Shown here one piece after another: positions 38,430 to 50,899 of a DNA stretch of 64,000 nucleotides. A model generated the notes under the pieces. The model did no database searches and was not told the origin of the DNA. It saw only the letters and a list, made by a program, of their open reading frames with translations. The DNA comes from Aquila chrysaetos chrysaetos (taxonomy: Eukaryota; Chordata; Aves; Accipitriformes; Accipitridae), in NCBI RefSeq assembly GCF_900496995.4, contig NC_044011.1:13672041-13736040 (forward strand). Reading direction: 5' to 3'. The position numbers were made by a program, and so were the translations under genes. How positions within the stretch are numbered: position 1 is the stretch's first letter; each line of letters begins with the position of its first letter.

Positions 38430-38964
38430 TTCTTCGGCACTGGTGAGGCCGCACCTCGAGTACTGTGTTCAGTTTTGGGCCCCTCACTACAGGAAAGACT
38501 TTGAGGTGCTGGAGCGTGTCCAGAGAAGGGCAACCAAGCTGGTGAGGGGCCTGGAGCACAAGTCTCATGAGGAGCAGCTGAGGGAACTGGGGCTGTTTAG
38601 TCTGGAGAAGAGGAGGCTGAGGGGAGACCTTATCGCTCTCTACAACTACCTGAAGGGGGGTTGTAGTGAGGTGGGTGCTGGTCTCTTCTGTCAGGTGGCT
38701 GGAGATAGGACGAGAGGAAATGGCCTCAAGTTGAGGCAAGGGAGATTTAAGTTAGATATTAGGAAAAATTTTTTTACTGAGAGGGTTGTCAAACATTGGA
38801 ATGGGCTGCCCAGGGAAGTGGTTGAGTCACCATCCCTGGAGGTATTCAAAAAGCGAGTGGACGGGGTACTTCAGGACATGGTTTAGTGGGCATGGTTGAT
38901 GGTTGGACTTGATGATCTTGAAGGTCTTTTCCAACCTAAATGATTCTATGATTCTATGATTCTT
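38430..38964 (+). mobile_element. Young 5'-truncated CR1 LINE
   Basis: CR1 is the dominant non-LTR retrotransposon of birds and reptiles and moves by target-primed reverse transcription, usually leaving only its 3' end. This copy keeps about 535 bases: the end of ORF2, a stop at 38884-38886, a short 3' UTR (GGTTGGACTTGATGATCTTG, then CTTTTCCAACCTAAATGATT), and the diagnostic tail of ATTCTATG repeats (38943-38964). It has no poly(A), as expected. The open frame and the nearly perfect tail make it the youngest transposon in the window. It is truncated, so it cannot move on its own. The 5' junction is set where the CR1 match begins, near TTCGGCACTGGTGAGGCCGC. Confidence 0.93.
38440..38886 (+). 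pseudogene. C-terminal fragment of CR1 ORF2 polyprotein
   Basis: About 148 codons encode the end of the CR1 endonuclease/reverse-transcriptase protein. The full protein is about 900-1000 residues, so the endonuclease and the catalytic reverse-transcriptase core are absent. Visible family motifs in order are [13 protein letters not shown] at the start, [86 protein letters not shown], and the last residues before TAG. The frame has no internal stop or frameshift. The open frame extends left to an ATG at 38359, but those first 27 codons are flanking DNA. No promoter or start belongs to it, so I call it a dead fragment; any chance expression would give a non-catalytic peptide. Confidence 0.9.
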
Positions 38965-41768
38965 AGAAGAGGAAGGGGCATTTCTCAGACAAAATAAAGG
39001 CTTTTGTTCATCCTCCAGAAATGGCCAGTAACTGGATTCTGGAGAAGGCTTATCCTGTACCTTCAGACTGCGGGTCTGGGGTGCGTGAGCAGGTCCCCAG
39101 CAGCCCCAGTTTGGAGCCTGGCAGCTGCAGGTGCTGAGCTTGATGGCCGCCCCACAGCGTGTCACCCCCTCCCCAGGGACAGGGCCCTAGGTGGGCAGGA
39201 CAAGGTACAGCCACCATGCTGGGAGCAGTCTAGTCACTTGGAAGGAAAATAATCATCTCAGATAGTACACCAGAATTGAAATCTGTGGGTTTTGTAAATA
39301 CACAGAGATTGGGAGGAAGGCATAAAGAGGCTGCAGACACCCTCTATTAGACGATAGTGGCTAAAAATGTTATAAAGTTGTCAAGCAGAAGGAATGCAGG
39401 TGGAAATGTTCAGGAGTGAGTAGCACAGAGGGCATCGATGGCTTTGCAGTAAAAGAAGTGCTGGGCGGGACTGGGAGGGCTGAACTGACAACAAGGGGAC
39501 GAAGCCAGAAGTAAGCCTAAAGTACGAGAAAATGAAGGAGTAAAGAAACTAAGGCTGCTAGGGTACTGGAGTGAGATGTGTCTGTTGGGATATGCAGGAG
39601 GGTAGAGCTCACTAAGCCCGGCCGTCTCCCGCCATAAATAAAAGTAATTCCCTTGAAGCTAATGGACTCAGTTTGGCATTCAGTAAGTGAGGACAGCAAG
39701 GGGATGAAAGAAGATGATGATGATGACGCAAAAGAGAGCTCTGGAACATAACTCTTCTCTAAACCTGCTGGATAATGTCTGGCTTGGGCAGGGCCATGCA
39801 GTCAGGGGTACCAACAGCAGGAGAATAACTCCGTGGCTGCCGTGGTGCTGAGGCTGAAGGGAATGAAGTGAATTATTAACTGTAGTTTTATGATGTCAAC
39901 AATGGCATAACACTAATCCTGTAACGAGCGAAACTGATAATAACTGGTAAGGACTGTTTATGGCTTATTCAACATAAATTAAGCCAACAATAAGTAAAAT
40001 ATAATCAGATATGCAATAAATGTTAATTAACAAATTAGAGACAGAGACAATCATTGGCAAGCATGATTGTAAATGTTTAAATAATGTAGTAGTTGCAGAC
40101 CAAGATGTAAATTAAGTTAAATGGACAGTCTTAGTGACAGAGAAGATATATTTAACAGGTAGTAAAATCAGCAAGCAAAAACATTCTGCAGTGGACTCAA
40201 TAATAAGATAATACAGGGACTAGGAGAGCAGTATTGCATTGCCATGTATCAGATGTTTTGTTTGTAACATAGCCATGATTTCTGTCTCTTTAGGAGAAAA
40301 ATGAAAACTAAAACATCCATGTTCAGTCCATGAAAGAAACCATATCTGCAAAATTCACCAAGGCAAGTCTGAAAGAGCATGGCAAGTTATCATTCTTTTT
40401 GATTCAATGATCTGGAGATACCTGCCTTGGGAATGTATTAAATTATTTGCAACAACTATTAATACTACATTAAGGATGAAATCTGAGTAAGCTCAGCAAT
40501 TTACTGCAAGCAAGGGTAAATTGGTATGTTAAACCTGGCACAAACTCACAGTGTTTGTATTAGCAGCCTCACACTGTGAAAAATGCAATTTGTTGGAATA
40601 CATTTTGTTATGGTATGTTTCTTTTGGCTGTTGGGAATTGCCCTGTAACTCAGATCATGCTGATAAAGAAAAGAAGACTACCTGAAGTATTGCAGTTGTC
40701 ACATGGTATTTGTGTTGCTGATAAACAGGAAAATGTTTGCTCAGCATTTTGTTGTAAGACCATTGTGAAGCAATAATTGGTTTCTGAAACGGAACTAAGT
40801 TGCTGTAGCCTGTATTTTAAGGCTAAAATCTGAAAAATTATGTGTGAGATAGGAGTCTTTTTGTTCTTTTAACGTGTTCACTCTTTTATCCCCTCCTGGC
40901 AGAACCAAGCCTCTGTGTGGGAGCTACAATGCTGAAGTCTGGAGCTTCGTACTTATCCCAATCTTCTAGCTGAGGAGACCTGTACCGTCTCACCATCCAA
41001 CTGAGGCAAGTTTTCACGTGGCCCCTGCAAATCTATTGTCTTTTTGCTTTCTCCCATATCCAAATTTTTAATTCCTAGATTATACACTCAAGGAGCATTA
41101 CTCAGGGTCTTCTTTAAAAACTCCATTGGGAAAGGAGAAAGAGTTCTCTTCCTCCCATACAACACGCATATTAATTTTCCAGAATAAGCTCTTTCTGTGT
41201 ATAATTTGGTTAAAAATAAAAGAATTTCTTCTGAAGACAGAATGAGTGAAGGTTCCTGGTTTGAAAAATGCATTTTATATTCTGTATTTTTGGACGGGAT
41301 TTTTATTGCGCTTTTTTCTGTTTGATTGTTTTGTTTTTGTTAGTGGAGAGGAATTCAAAGGAATGAAATTAACCCTATGAACTAGTACCAGTAATCACAT
41401 TAAACGTGGGAGAATTGAACTAGCAATTTCCCCCAGCTGTAGGCAGTTTGTGAACTGCCAGGTGGTAAATCCACTGCCATCTACCACAGAAAGTACTGTT
41501 GCCTGGTTTCCCTTCCCTCTGCCTTGGGATTTGCTTTGCATTCAGCAGATTGTTTCAAATCCTTGCCTGCACTCAGTACGAAGGCTGCGGTCCAAGAGCA
41601 GCTGAGGGTTTCCTCCTTTGCAATCGCTGACCAGGGCCAGTCCTTTCAGTATTAAACATGCTTCAGGGGACAGGCACAAAGAAGCGATCAGGTGCTGGGG
41701 AGCCTCCTGTGTTGCTGAGCTCGGAAAATAGGTCAGCTGTCCTTCAGCTGCCTTGAAAAAAAAAAGGC
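38965..41768. other. Unique sequence, AT-rich after 39.8 kb
   Basis: No gene is recognised. The first 300 bases are GC-richer and lack repeat hallmarks. A GAT-type trinucleotide run lies at 39713-39726. From 39.85 to 40.6 kb the DNA is strongly AT-rich, with many AATAA and TTAA words. Confidence 0.4.
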
Positions 41769-41784
41769 GGGGGGGGGGGGGGGG
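41769..41784 (+). repeat. Mono-G tract (G16)
   Basis: Sixteen consecutive G residues after A-rich sequence and GGC. It is the first of three mono-G tracts on the plus strand. A tract of this length can fold into a G-quadruplex. It is also a common place for sequencing length error. Confidence 0.95.
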
Positions 41785-44700
41785 ATAAACTTGTTTTTCT
41801 TTCCTTCCTATCAACATTGTTCCAAACCCAGAGGGGGAAAAAATATCCATCTCCTACAAGCTGCACAAATACTGATGTTCAGATTATCGGTTGTTTAATC
41901 TGTCTTCCGCTGGAAGTTCTCCACTCCTTGGGCTGCTAAGGGATGTGGGTGCCTGAGCGGTGCTGGGGCAGGCAGGAACGCTCCCGAGGCAGATCTCCTG
42001 CTAATCCCTCGGAGCACCGTGGTGTCGGGGCACTGCAGTGCTCTGCTCCTACCACCTTTCTGAGCAAAATCACAGCTCTGTAGAAAGACCTCCTTTCTCT
42101 ATCCTGGCTTTAATTTCCTCACTGATCCTGCAAACAGGAGTCGTGGATTTGGGGTTTTTTTTTTTTTCTTTTCTTTTTTTTTCCCCTCTGTACAAAGAAA
42201 AACCTCTCTATGAAAAAGAGGGCTTGTACTTGGCATGTAGCATAGTAACATGAGCATAATAAACAAGAGTGGCTGTCCCCATAAATAATAAAAGGAATGT
42301 TTCTCCTCACATGGCAGCTTTTCAGAGGAGAAAAGGCAGGGAATAGGTAGTCCTGCTCTAATGCACACGTCACAACCTCTAATCCCCACTTCTGTTGTTT
42401 TCTTTGGCAAGCCACCAGCCAGTGAAGCGGGGGGTACCTCTCTGCTCTGCATTGCCTTGTAAATTTAATTCTGTTTCTTATCTCTTGTGCCTTGTGCCTG
42501 CTGGAAACTAGAAGGCTCCTTAAAAACACCGTTGTATTTCTTCCCTCTGTCTGTGCGGCATTTTACCTTCTCACGATGATGGAGCCACGCTCTGCTGGCA
42601 ATGAACTTGGACTCATAACACCAGCTCGGAGGTGAAAATAGACCATTCTCAGCTTAACATCCTCCTGATTTATGTTACTGCAGCAAAGGCGATGAGCTTT
42701 TGATACAAGTGAATAACTGTATCATTGGAAAATGTTTCTGATGTTGTTTCAGCTGCTTATGCAAAAACGTTAAGCTTTCTCACCATTAGGGACATGATTT
42801 ACTGGCACGTCAAAATTTCCCTTTTCTGGCCACTCAGTTCAAACTTTGAATATATTGTAGTTGGCTTCAGTCTTGAGAGCCATGTGTGAGCTACTGCAGT
42901 AGCTGAAAATGCATGCAAATTATCCTTTTATTCTGGCTGAGATTACAACATTAAAACAACAACAACAGAGAAAGGCCTGTGCAGAGAGTATCATAAATAA
43001 TTTAGCTTAAGTGAATGCTGAAATTAGTCAAGGCACCGCATTGCTTGGCTCCAAGCAGTCTATTTGCAGCCAGATATGTAAAGTACCCTCTGGCCAAAGC
43101 CTAGCCCTTCAAAAATGGAAAGCAGGAAAAACAATATGATCTTCTTTTAAAGAAGCATGTTGGAATGATCCGTGGGGTTAAATATACCTAGACAGTCCTC
43201 TGTGCCATAGCTGTAGAGATCTCAGAAGAAAACAGACCATTTATAAAGAGCCCTGAGTTGGGGAAGATAATGAAATGTGCTCGTGTATTATTGGCAAGTG
43301 CTCTGAATGGTACAGCCGAGCTAAGTGCATACAGTATTATCTTGCATAATTATTGGGTCACTGTACTGTAAACTAAGTGGTTACTATACTTAGCCATACT
43401 ACTGCGCTCACTGCCTGATTAAGGACTAGATCCAGCTCTCACTCCAACCGGGCTGTATTTACGCTGAGTTCAAAGGATTGAATGGGGACCTAGCGATTCT
43501 TCTTGCGGTGGCCTTCATTTCTGAATAGCTGAGATGAACGTGGTGACAAAATAGTGATGGGCATTTCTAATCATAGCAGTAGGGATGCTCCCAGTGCGGG
43601 GGTGTCTGGGAGCCCAGGGGGATTGGGAGCTGGCTGTGGCCAGGCACCGTGCAGCCTTTCCCAGGGAGTCCAGGGCTCCACAGCGAGACAGCAGGTGGAC
43701 AAACCCAAATAGACGACTTGGAGGATTTCAGAGAGAGAGAACTGATGTGAACTGTGGACTAGACTATTTCACAGCTACTGCTTAGTCTGCATGGATCAGA
43801 AACCCCAGATAAACTCAGCTGAGAAGCAAGTGTGTGTTTCTCATACGTTCCTTTGAAGGTGGGTACCATGTACAGGTAGCATTCGAGGAGAGACTTGTAG
43901 CAGCACAGTACAGGACATCAGGGAGCAGGCCATCTGGGCACCCACAGATTTAAAGATGGCTCTGACAGGCAAAAAACTGTGTTCTGTGGAAGGGGAAAAG
44001 CTGAAGGAGTTTTTTATGGGCACTCTCAGAACCAGCCTCCTTAGCACATTTAAGAGTCCCAAAGTGACTGTGCAGTTGAATTAATCATGGAGAATGGGGG
44101 AGACCCCCAAGATAGCCCAAAGGCAATTAGTAAAGGGGAGTGTCCCCTCATGCAAAACCACACACCTACCGAGAGTTTAGCAGGCTATTTGTAGTGACAC
44201 AGGACTGCGCTAACATCAGGAAGAGAGGCTGTGAAAACAAGGGGTGAGAGAAGGAAAAGAAGCCAAGATTACAGACCAAGATGAGACAGAAACAAAGGCC
44301 AGGAACTGAGATACAGAAATGGGAAGCAGAAAACTCAGAAGCAAGAAATGAAGTTGTGAACAGAAGACAAATGGAGTGAGAATGGAAAATGAAAATGAAA
44401 TTAATATTTTTGTTGGTTAAAGGAAGAATAAACAGCTTGAGCCTTGGCAAATATACAAGGTGAGAGAATAAATGAAACAGAAAACTTATGTAAAGAAAGT
44501 AGTGCAAGAAATCAGTGAACAACACTAACGTGGCAAAGGAGATGAGAAATCCATCCCGAGATGCTAGTGGCAGTATTTCCTCTTAGCTGACAGGTGAAAA
44601 ATGGGTTTGATTTTATATCCTTATCATCCTTAACTTTTGCTACCACTTTTTCTAAATGGCTGTGCTGTACTATGGCAAGCCCCTACCAGTCCTTACTCTG

Positions 44701-45419
44701 AAAAAGTTGCAGTGTAAGAGTGAATATAGAGGTAAGTAAAGTGTAGGCTTTATTTATATACCTGTATTGCCTGATGCATTATAATGCTTTTCAAGTCCCA
44801 GAGAAATACTTGCATTACTAGATCATAAGGTCAACTTTAAAAGGTTCCTGATAACTGGGGCTTCTTTCAGTTCTGGTTTCATGGGAAAATGTAATGACAA
44901 ACCCTAAACACTAAGGATTTCCTGTGCATACAGCCATCCTCCCCAAGGCAATCATGGGGTGTATTGCATCGGGTGACTGCTGTAATAGAGACTTTCCTCT
45001 GCCAGTCACGCCTGCCCTGTCAGTGATGTCCACCATCCAAACAAGTGGACATGAGGAGGGAATGGTACTGCCTTCCCTGGAGAAAGAGAAGATGGTGAAT
45101 GTGCTTTAGGTAGTAGATAAAGGATCTTTATCACCTCTTCACATGTAATGCATCCCTAATGCCACCTTCATAGAAGGAAGAAAAGGCAAAAAGAGTCTGC
45201 TTTTATCAGTTCCACATGAAACATTAAATTCTGGGTCAGATTCTTCTAACCGTGTGTTTTAAGCTTTATAAAAATATCTTTTCCAAAGATTTAATTCTGT
45301 TTGTAAACAATGTAAAAAAGAAGCCAAGATCTGACATAAAACCTTATAAAAACTTCATTAAGACGTTCAGCCTTCATATGACCTGAAGAGTAGCAGTGGA
45401 AATAGAGGCTTAACCCGTT
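41785..45419. other. Unique sequence with candidate regulatory blocks
   Basis: No gene is recognised. A small CpG-richer patch lies at about 41955-42030, and a T13-C-T4-C-T9 tract at 42155-42182. The block 42660-43060 is AT-rich, free of recognised repeats and contains a perfect octamer ATGCAAAT at 42913-42920 running into TTA, giving a possible POU plus homeodomain site. GGACTAGATCCAGCTCTCAC near 43425 recalls old amniote repeats. From 44200 to 44530 the plus strand is strongly purine-rich. The 117- and 136-codon minus-strand frames at 42099-42529 cross the T tract, which gives a Lys run, and are not convincing genes. Confidence 0.35.
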
Positions 45420-45556
45420 CACCTCCCTTCCTATGCAAGCTGGGACAGGGCTCGCCGCAGGAGAAGCAGCTGGCCCGGCTGCGGGCACGCACACGGGGAA
45501 GTGGCTTTCGCTGCATGATGATGCAGAGCACGCTACCGCTCACCCCTTACCATTGG
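45420..45556. promoter_or_regulatory. CpG-dense patch with CCAAT box on the minus strand
   Basis: About ten CpG sites lie within roughly 45452-45540, in otherwise AT-rich DNA. On the minus strand a CCAAT box (plus-strand ATTGG at 45552-45556) precedes the patch, an ATG stands at 45494, and GGGAG|GTGAAC (intron GT at 45422-45421) would make a splice donor after about 24 codons. The peptide is Ala/Pro-rich and matches nothing I know. Together these could be a small promoter plus first exon, but each signal is common by chance. Confidence 0.3.
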
Positions 45557-48500
45557 ACTTGGACTGGCTATGAACCTTGTGTTGTGAAATACTGTGGTAA
45601 GGGTGTTTCTATTTATTTCTTTCTCTTTTTTTTTTTTTTTTTAAGCTGGTGAATGCTGGTGTAGTCCTTGGGAGCCCAAAAGTATATAAATGTTATGGCA
45701 CAAAAATTCATCTTTCAACCAGAGTGAACCAGTCCACTTATGGTAACTAGCAGGTGATTTTAATTCCTTGGATGTGTTTACCCGCTTCAGAGATGGCTAG
45801 TTATGAAAAAGGTAGCTTGGTTTTGAGACTGAGAGGTGCGGCTTTGTAACACTGTAAGTGAAGCCTGAGGTACGCTAGCAAAAAGCATTTCCAAAGCAAC
45901 TCTTTCATGAGAGCTGTTTGGTTTTTTCACTTTTAAAGACATGAAGTCTGCCTTATGTATTTAAGATTAGGAAAAAACCTTACCTTATTGCACGGACTAT
46001 TTGCCTTATTAAGTCATGTTTATCCCATGCGTATAACCAGAACACTGAACAAGATGCCATTAGGGCTAAGTACAGTTATTAGAAACTTGCTACAAGTCAG
46101 AAAATGTCACAAGAAGATGAATTTGGTGTTTCTTAACAGTAATCTTCATGTCTGTCTTTGTGGAGGGGTCGGGATGCACAGGAGCCCCTCATCAATGTTA
46201 AGGTGAGGGCTAAACAAATCTTTCAACAAACAAATTACTTTTGGAGGTTTTTGATCTTCAGTAAGCTCACACAGGAAACAAGTTGCCATGACTCAATGAT
46301 CTTTTTTTCTGAATCCTTACAGGGTTTTTTTGGTTTGGTTTGGTTTGGTTTGGTTTGGTTTGAGGGAATTAAATTATGCTTGCGATTTAAACCTGCAGTG
46401 TGTGCATGCAAGGTAGAAGGAGGTTGCTTGGAGGGAAAGGGTTATACATTCAGTAACCTTTGTATATTTATTTGTTCAGCATGTTAGCTCTTGTGCTATT
46501 TGCTGGGAAGGAATGCCTGCACAAAAAGCTATGAGGTGGCTCAAATAAAAAAGCCTAGAATGTTTTGAAAGCCTCCCCCTTGATTTCTGATTGAAGGGAT
46601 CTGTAGAGGTTTTGGCACATTATAAATCTGTGTTTACTGAAAAGAAAGAAAAAACAACCCAACAGCCCCACTCTGATTCTGGGTTTATGTCTATGAAAGT
46701 CTATGCCAGCCCCAGTTTATAGAATGTCAAGTGCTAATAATTCACAATAGATCCAAGACAAAAGAAGACTTTAACTACATTTTGGGTCAAAACATGTACA
46801 GTACTAAAATCTAAAAATACTATGCAATTTGATCTTAAGAGAATGAGAAGATCCAAGCTTACTCCACATTGTTCCAACTCTTCTCCTGGAAACTTGAATG
46901 TAAACTTTGTGTTTAAATATAAACCCACCTCTGGCATTGGCCTATTCTCTTTATTTATTTTATTTGCCATGCTGCTGAAAAGGTCATGTGCACAAAAAGA
47001 ATGCCCCTCTCCTAATCTTTTTAAGCTATTGACAGGGTAGCTCATGCAAAGCACTTAGTTTCATTGTGCCTCTAGAAAAGGAAAGCAAACTCTAATTCCT
47101 CAGTCCCTTTTTTCACACTGCTGCATTTATGTTTTTCTCTCTTAAATACTCATTCTGGCCTTTGGTTACAGACACACATATTCAGTATGAGATATAGATA
47201 CATTTCATGCTTTAGAAGTAACTTGGGCACAAAACTCTTCTTCTAACACGATAAAATCTTTCTTTATTAAGTCCTTGCTAATGCCAACAGAATAAGTTGG
47301 CACTTCATTACAGATCACTTGTTTTAATCCTATCTGCCAGTTGTTCATACGCTTCCCGAGAGCTGGGGCAGAAGAACTTTGGGAACAGAAGATTGTGTGG
47401 TTACGTAGGGTATCGCCAACCTCGTAACCTAAATCGGAGCTCTGAAGCTGAAACCCAGCATTCAGGCATTTTGTGTCATTTTCTGCACGGTGCCTTCTCA
47501 TTTTTCCTGAACTTCTGTCTTCTGAATTTTCTTGGACATTTTCACAACCCACCTTGCATATGCGTCCCTCATCACTTGCACCCTGGAAGAGGTAGAGCTG
47601 TCTGTTGATAATGGCAATGTTTGGCTACACTGTGGTGAACACCTTCTTGAAGCACTGGATGAATCAAGAAGTTCAATCCTTTGCTTTCCTGCCCGCGTCC
47701 CCACCCCCACCACCTATTTTAAAAACTCATGTTTGATCGTTCAAATTGAGAGTGAAAATGTAATGAACAGATGCTTTATTATATTATATAAGTGCAGGGG
47801 CTGAATAAAGCCGTTAGAGCTAGTTTGTCTCACAATTTGAGGAAGGTTTCTCTTGCAAAGGGAAGGTTTTCCACCAAATGTTGGCATCAGAATAGAGCTA
47901 CTGTGATGGATTTTAGAGGCAGAAGAAACCTTGGAGACAGAGAGGTTTATTGGCCTTACAAATGATGACAATTTCTTTCACAGACACACAGAAGCTTATA
48001 AGCACTCAGCAATAAGCAGAGACGCTGTGTCCAAGACACCTGACCTCCCTGAGGCATCTTGATGTGTTCTGCTCACGTTGATGCCTCTATGCCAATGGTT
48101 ACACCAAAGTCCCCAGGACAGGTTTAAAACCACCTGCAAGGTTTCTGTGCTTAGCTGTGGGTCAGAACTGAAGTCTCCAGTTGCTCTTTGGAAGAGCTGA
48201 GTTTAGGGTATCCACTGGGGACTGGACTGCTGCACTTGTGGCACCACCCAGGGCTAAAATTCCCCCTGAGTGCACAGCAGTAAATGACCTGCGAGGCAGA
48301 ACAAGCCAGAGTGATGCTACCACCTTCTACCTCACCTCTTTCCTGCAGTTCTCAGACTAGGTAGAAACTGCTGCTCCTTTGGAATAGTGCCTCATACAAA
48401 AAGAAAAATCTAAAACAGGACTCAAGTGGAATTTAATGAGCCATCCACAAAACACACCTTGCTTTTTAGCACCTGAGGAGCCCTAGGCATTTCTAGTTTT

Positions 48501-49230
48501 CTGTATACCCTCAAGTTCTGCTGCCACCTGCTCAGGATGGCTGCCATTTGGTGTAGCTGAACATCTCCACTGCTGCTTCCACCTAACCCCAACCTGAATT
48601 CACCAAGTAAGTATCCCCGATCATCCAAGGGCCTTGTTTTCATAAGGATACGCTGAATTGGAGGTAGAAGACCTGTAAATAAGCATAAAGGTAGTAACAA
48701 AAATTGCCAGATTTAGAAGTTTGGAAGCCTCGCTGATAACCAGAGCTTTACAAAGTTGTTTAAACAGAAAGCCTATGAGCTGCTCTATTCTGCTGTAGTG
48801 GAATACAGAGGCTTATTTTGTACTCGCTGGCCTTTTTTAATATTTATTTTGTGTGGATCAGGCAAAGAAAATGCTCAAATGAAGAGCAGGATTGAATCTT
48901 TAAAGCATGCTACAATGTTTTGTTTATTCCTGCACTTTATCACTGCAAACTCAATCATCTTTGCTGGCATTTTAGAGACTCCACAGTCGCTCTACTCTCA
49001 GCACTGCCTGATAACAGGAGATTTGTGAAAATGTCTCTATGTAAAAGGGAAGGGGGTGGACAGAAACAAACTTTTCACCGTAACTCAGAATTATCTCAGT
49101 GGGAAGCTTAGAGAGAAACAGCTTTTTAAAAGCTCCTGCTGCCTTTGGAACAAATTGGGAGGGGGAGGAAACAGTATTCATTTACATTGTAAAGTATTCA
49201 TTTTTAAACAAAGAGAAAGAAAGAGGTATT
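45557..49230. other. Unique AT-rich sequence with simple repeats
   Basis: No gene is recognised. A T17 tract lies at 45626-45642, and the GGTTT array is listed separately. Open frames up to about 115 codons near 47205-47608 overlap on both strands and lack motifs. Confidence 0.4.
46325..46362. repeat. (GGTTT)6 pentanucleotide repeat
   Basis: Six perfect GGTTT units after a T7 run (46332-46361). It resembles but is not the vertebrate telomere hexamer TTAGGG. No transposon is attached. It should vary in unit number between individuals. Confidence 0.93.
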
Positions 49231-49244
49231 GGGGGGGGGGGGGG
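49231..49244 (+). repeat. Mono-G tract (G14)
   Basis: Fourteen consecutive G residues after GAAAGAAAGAGGTATT. Its features and caveats match the G16 tract near 41.8 kb. Confidence 0.95.
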
Positions 49245-50899
49245 CATGTTTATCATGTGTTTTTCATAGCAACACTTTGCTTTCTACCAGTAGTTCCAGA
49301 ACTTCCATTAGACAGAAAAACAAATAACAAGGCTGCCAACCGCAGAGATGAAAGAAGCAGCCAATGGAGAGAAACAGATTTTTACAAATAGTACAGCGAT
49401 GACAAAATACCAAGGTTCATTGACAGCATTGTCAAAGCTTAGAATTATAGTTAATGATACAGTAGTGGCTCTCTGACATTTTAAAACACCACAGCACATG
49501 GATTTCTCACTATTTGCGGTTTCCTTCTTCTCTAGAGAGCAACAAACTTAGACTGATCCTGCTGCTAGGTGATAACAGCCAGCGTAAAACAATTATCGTC
49601 TCAGGCTATAGCATAGATTGGATCAGGCGCTCCTTCGTACACTTTGTTATCAGCCTGCTGGGAGCAAATATAGCACTGTAGTATCAAGAGTCGTTAGTTC
49701 AAGTCAGGACTTGGGTGACTGAGCAGGTGGAAGTTTTACATGTCAGTTAGAGGAAGCTTAATGCAATACTGAGTAGCAGTTACATATACTCTGCTAGGGT
49801 GTTACCGCTCCTTTACAGACCCTCAAGCTGCTGAGGTTAGGGAGTTTGAAGTAGTTAGAAAAGTCGGGTAGTCCACAGCCATAAAGCTTCTCTTTAATTT
49901 CTGTTGGACTCAGGTTTTATCAGCAAATTGGTGATAAATAAGTAACTTTGTAAGCACCAAAGTGCTTACATTTGGTTTAAAATGGAATTTAGGTGCCTAA
50001 CTGTAGCCATGCAGCCTGCAAGACACCCAGCCTGCTTCCTGACCTGCCTCTCCATCCAAAGGCATGCTAATTCACACCACAGCGGCAGGTTTCTCTCTCC
50101 TGCACCATCAGCAGGCACTGAAATGTGAATGAGACGCAGGATTTCCCACTTGCTTAGGGTGATTTTGTTGTGAATCTCATCTTGGAGCACCCACCTCTGC
50201 ATCAGATCCACGGAGGGCTGGTGCGGACCCCAAGTGCTGTGCACTACACTACCTCTGAGTGAAAAGCACTAACAGCCTGGGGACTACACCTCAGGAGTCA
50301 CCTCTGCCCCAAACCCTGACACTGGGCTGCAGACACAAGCTCTTCCTCCTTCCACTTTTGCCCCAAGAAGTTCTTTTTATCTGAACTATGCAGTAAGTCA
50401 GGCTAACAGATGGGATGCGGGAGGCCCTACATGAGAATTGCCTGTAGTGGGGTGGGTGAGCAGAGCATGTGTGAAGGAATGACTTGGACCCTCTCTGGTC
50501 GAAGAGGACGCCAAATCCTAGTTGCCTCCTTTCTGGTGAGTGCTGTAGGTTATCATGCAAAATGTAGCTGGTGAGAATATTGACTGGTGTCCTCTGGTTT
50601 AAATAAGTGCCAATAACCAACCATTTGATGAAAGATGGAGCATGGAAACAAGTAAAGGGAGTGAAACCATAGGTAGAAAATGGTATTGCCTCTAAGTTAC
50701 TGAGGAATACGCAGTTTCAGGAGAAGGGTGTTTAACACCGAGAAATGGAAATGAGCATACCTGAGATGGCAGCAAAGTTGAAAGACCAGAGTGTGCTCAT
50801 TTGAAGGGTGGGACAGAGATAACACTTTAAAATAACCAGTATATTGGAAGAACTACATGTGAAATGGAATCCAAAAGTAAAGATTTTGAATAAATAGCT
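49245..50899. other. Unique non-coding sequence
   Basis: No gene is recognised. GGAATTTAGGTGCCTAAC near 49984 recalls an old amniote repeat, and the following 250 bases are GC-richer, but I cannot assign a family. From 50.6 kb the plus strand becomes A/G-rich, which may be the start of the ancient CR1 relic that follows. Confidence 0.35.

Noticed and set aside
38278..38739. 153-codon minus-strand open frame
   Set aside because: It is the antisense of the CR1 ORF2 fragment and starts in the flanking repeat. CR1 antisense strands often lack stops.
42099..42529. Minus-strand frames of 117 and 136 codons with Lys-rich stretches
   Set aside because: The Lys run is the translation of the T tract at 42155-42182, and the rest has no motif.
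46325..46362. (GGTTT)n as an interstitial telomeric repeat
   Set aside because: The vertebrate telomere unit is the hexamer TTAGGG. This array is a pentamer with no TTAGGG copies.
49690..49720. GTTCAAGTC as a tRNA T-arm
   Set aside because: No matching acceptor stem, D-arm or anticodon arm could be found around it.
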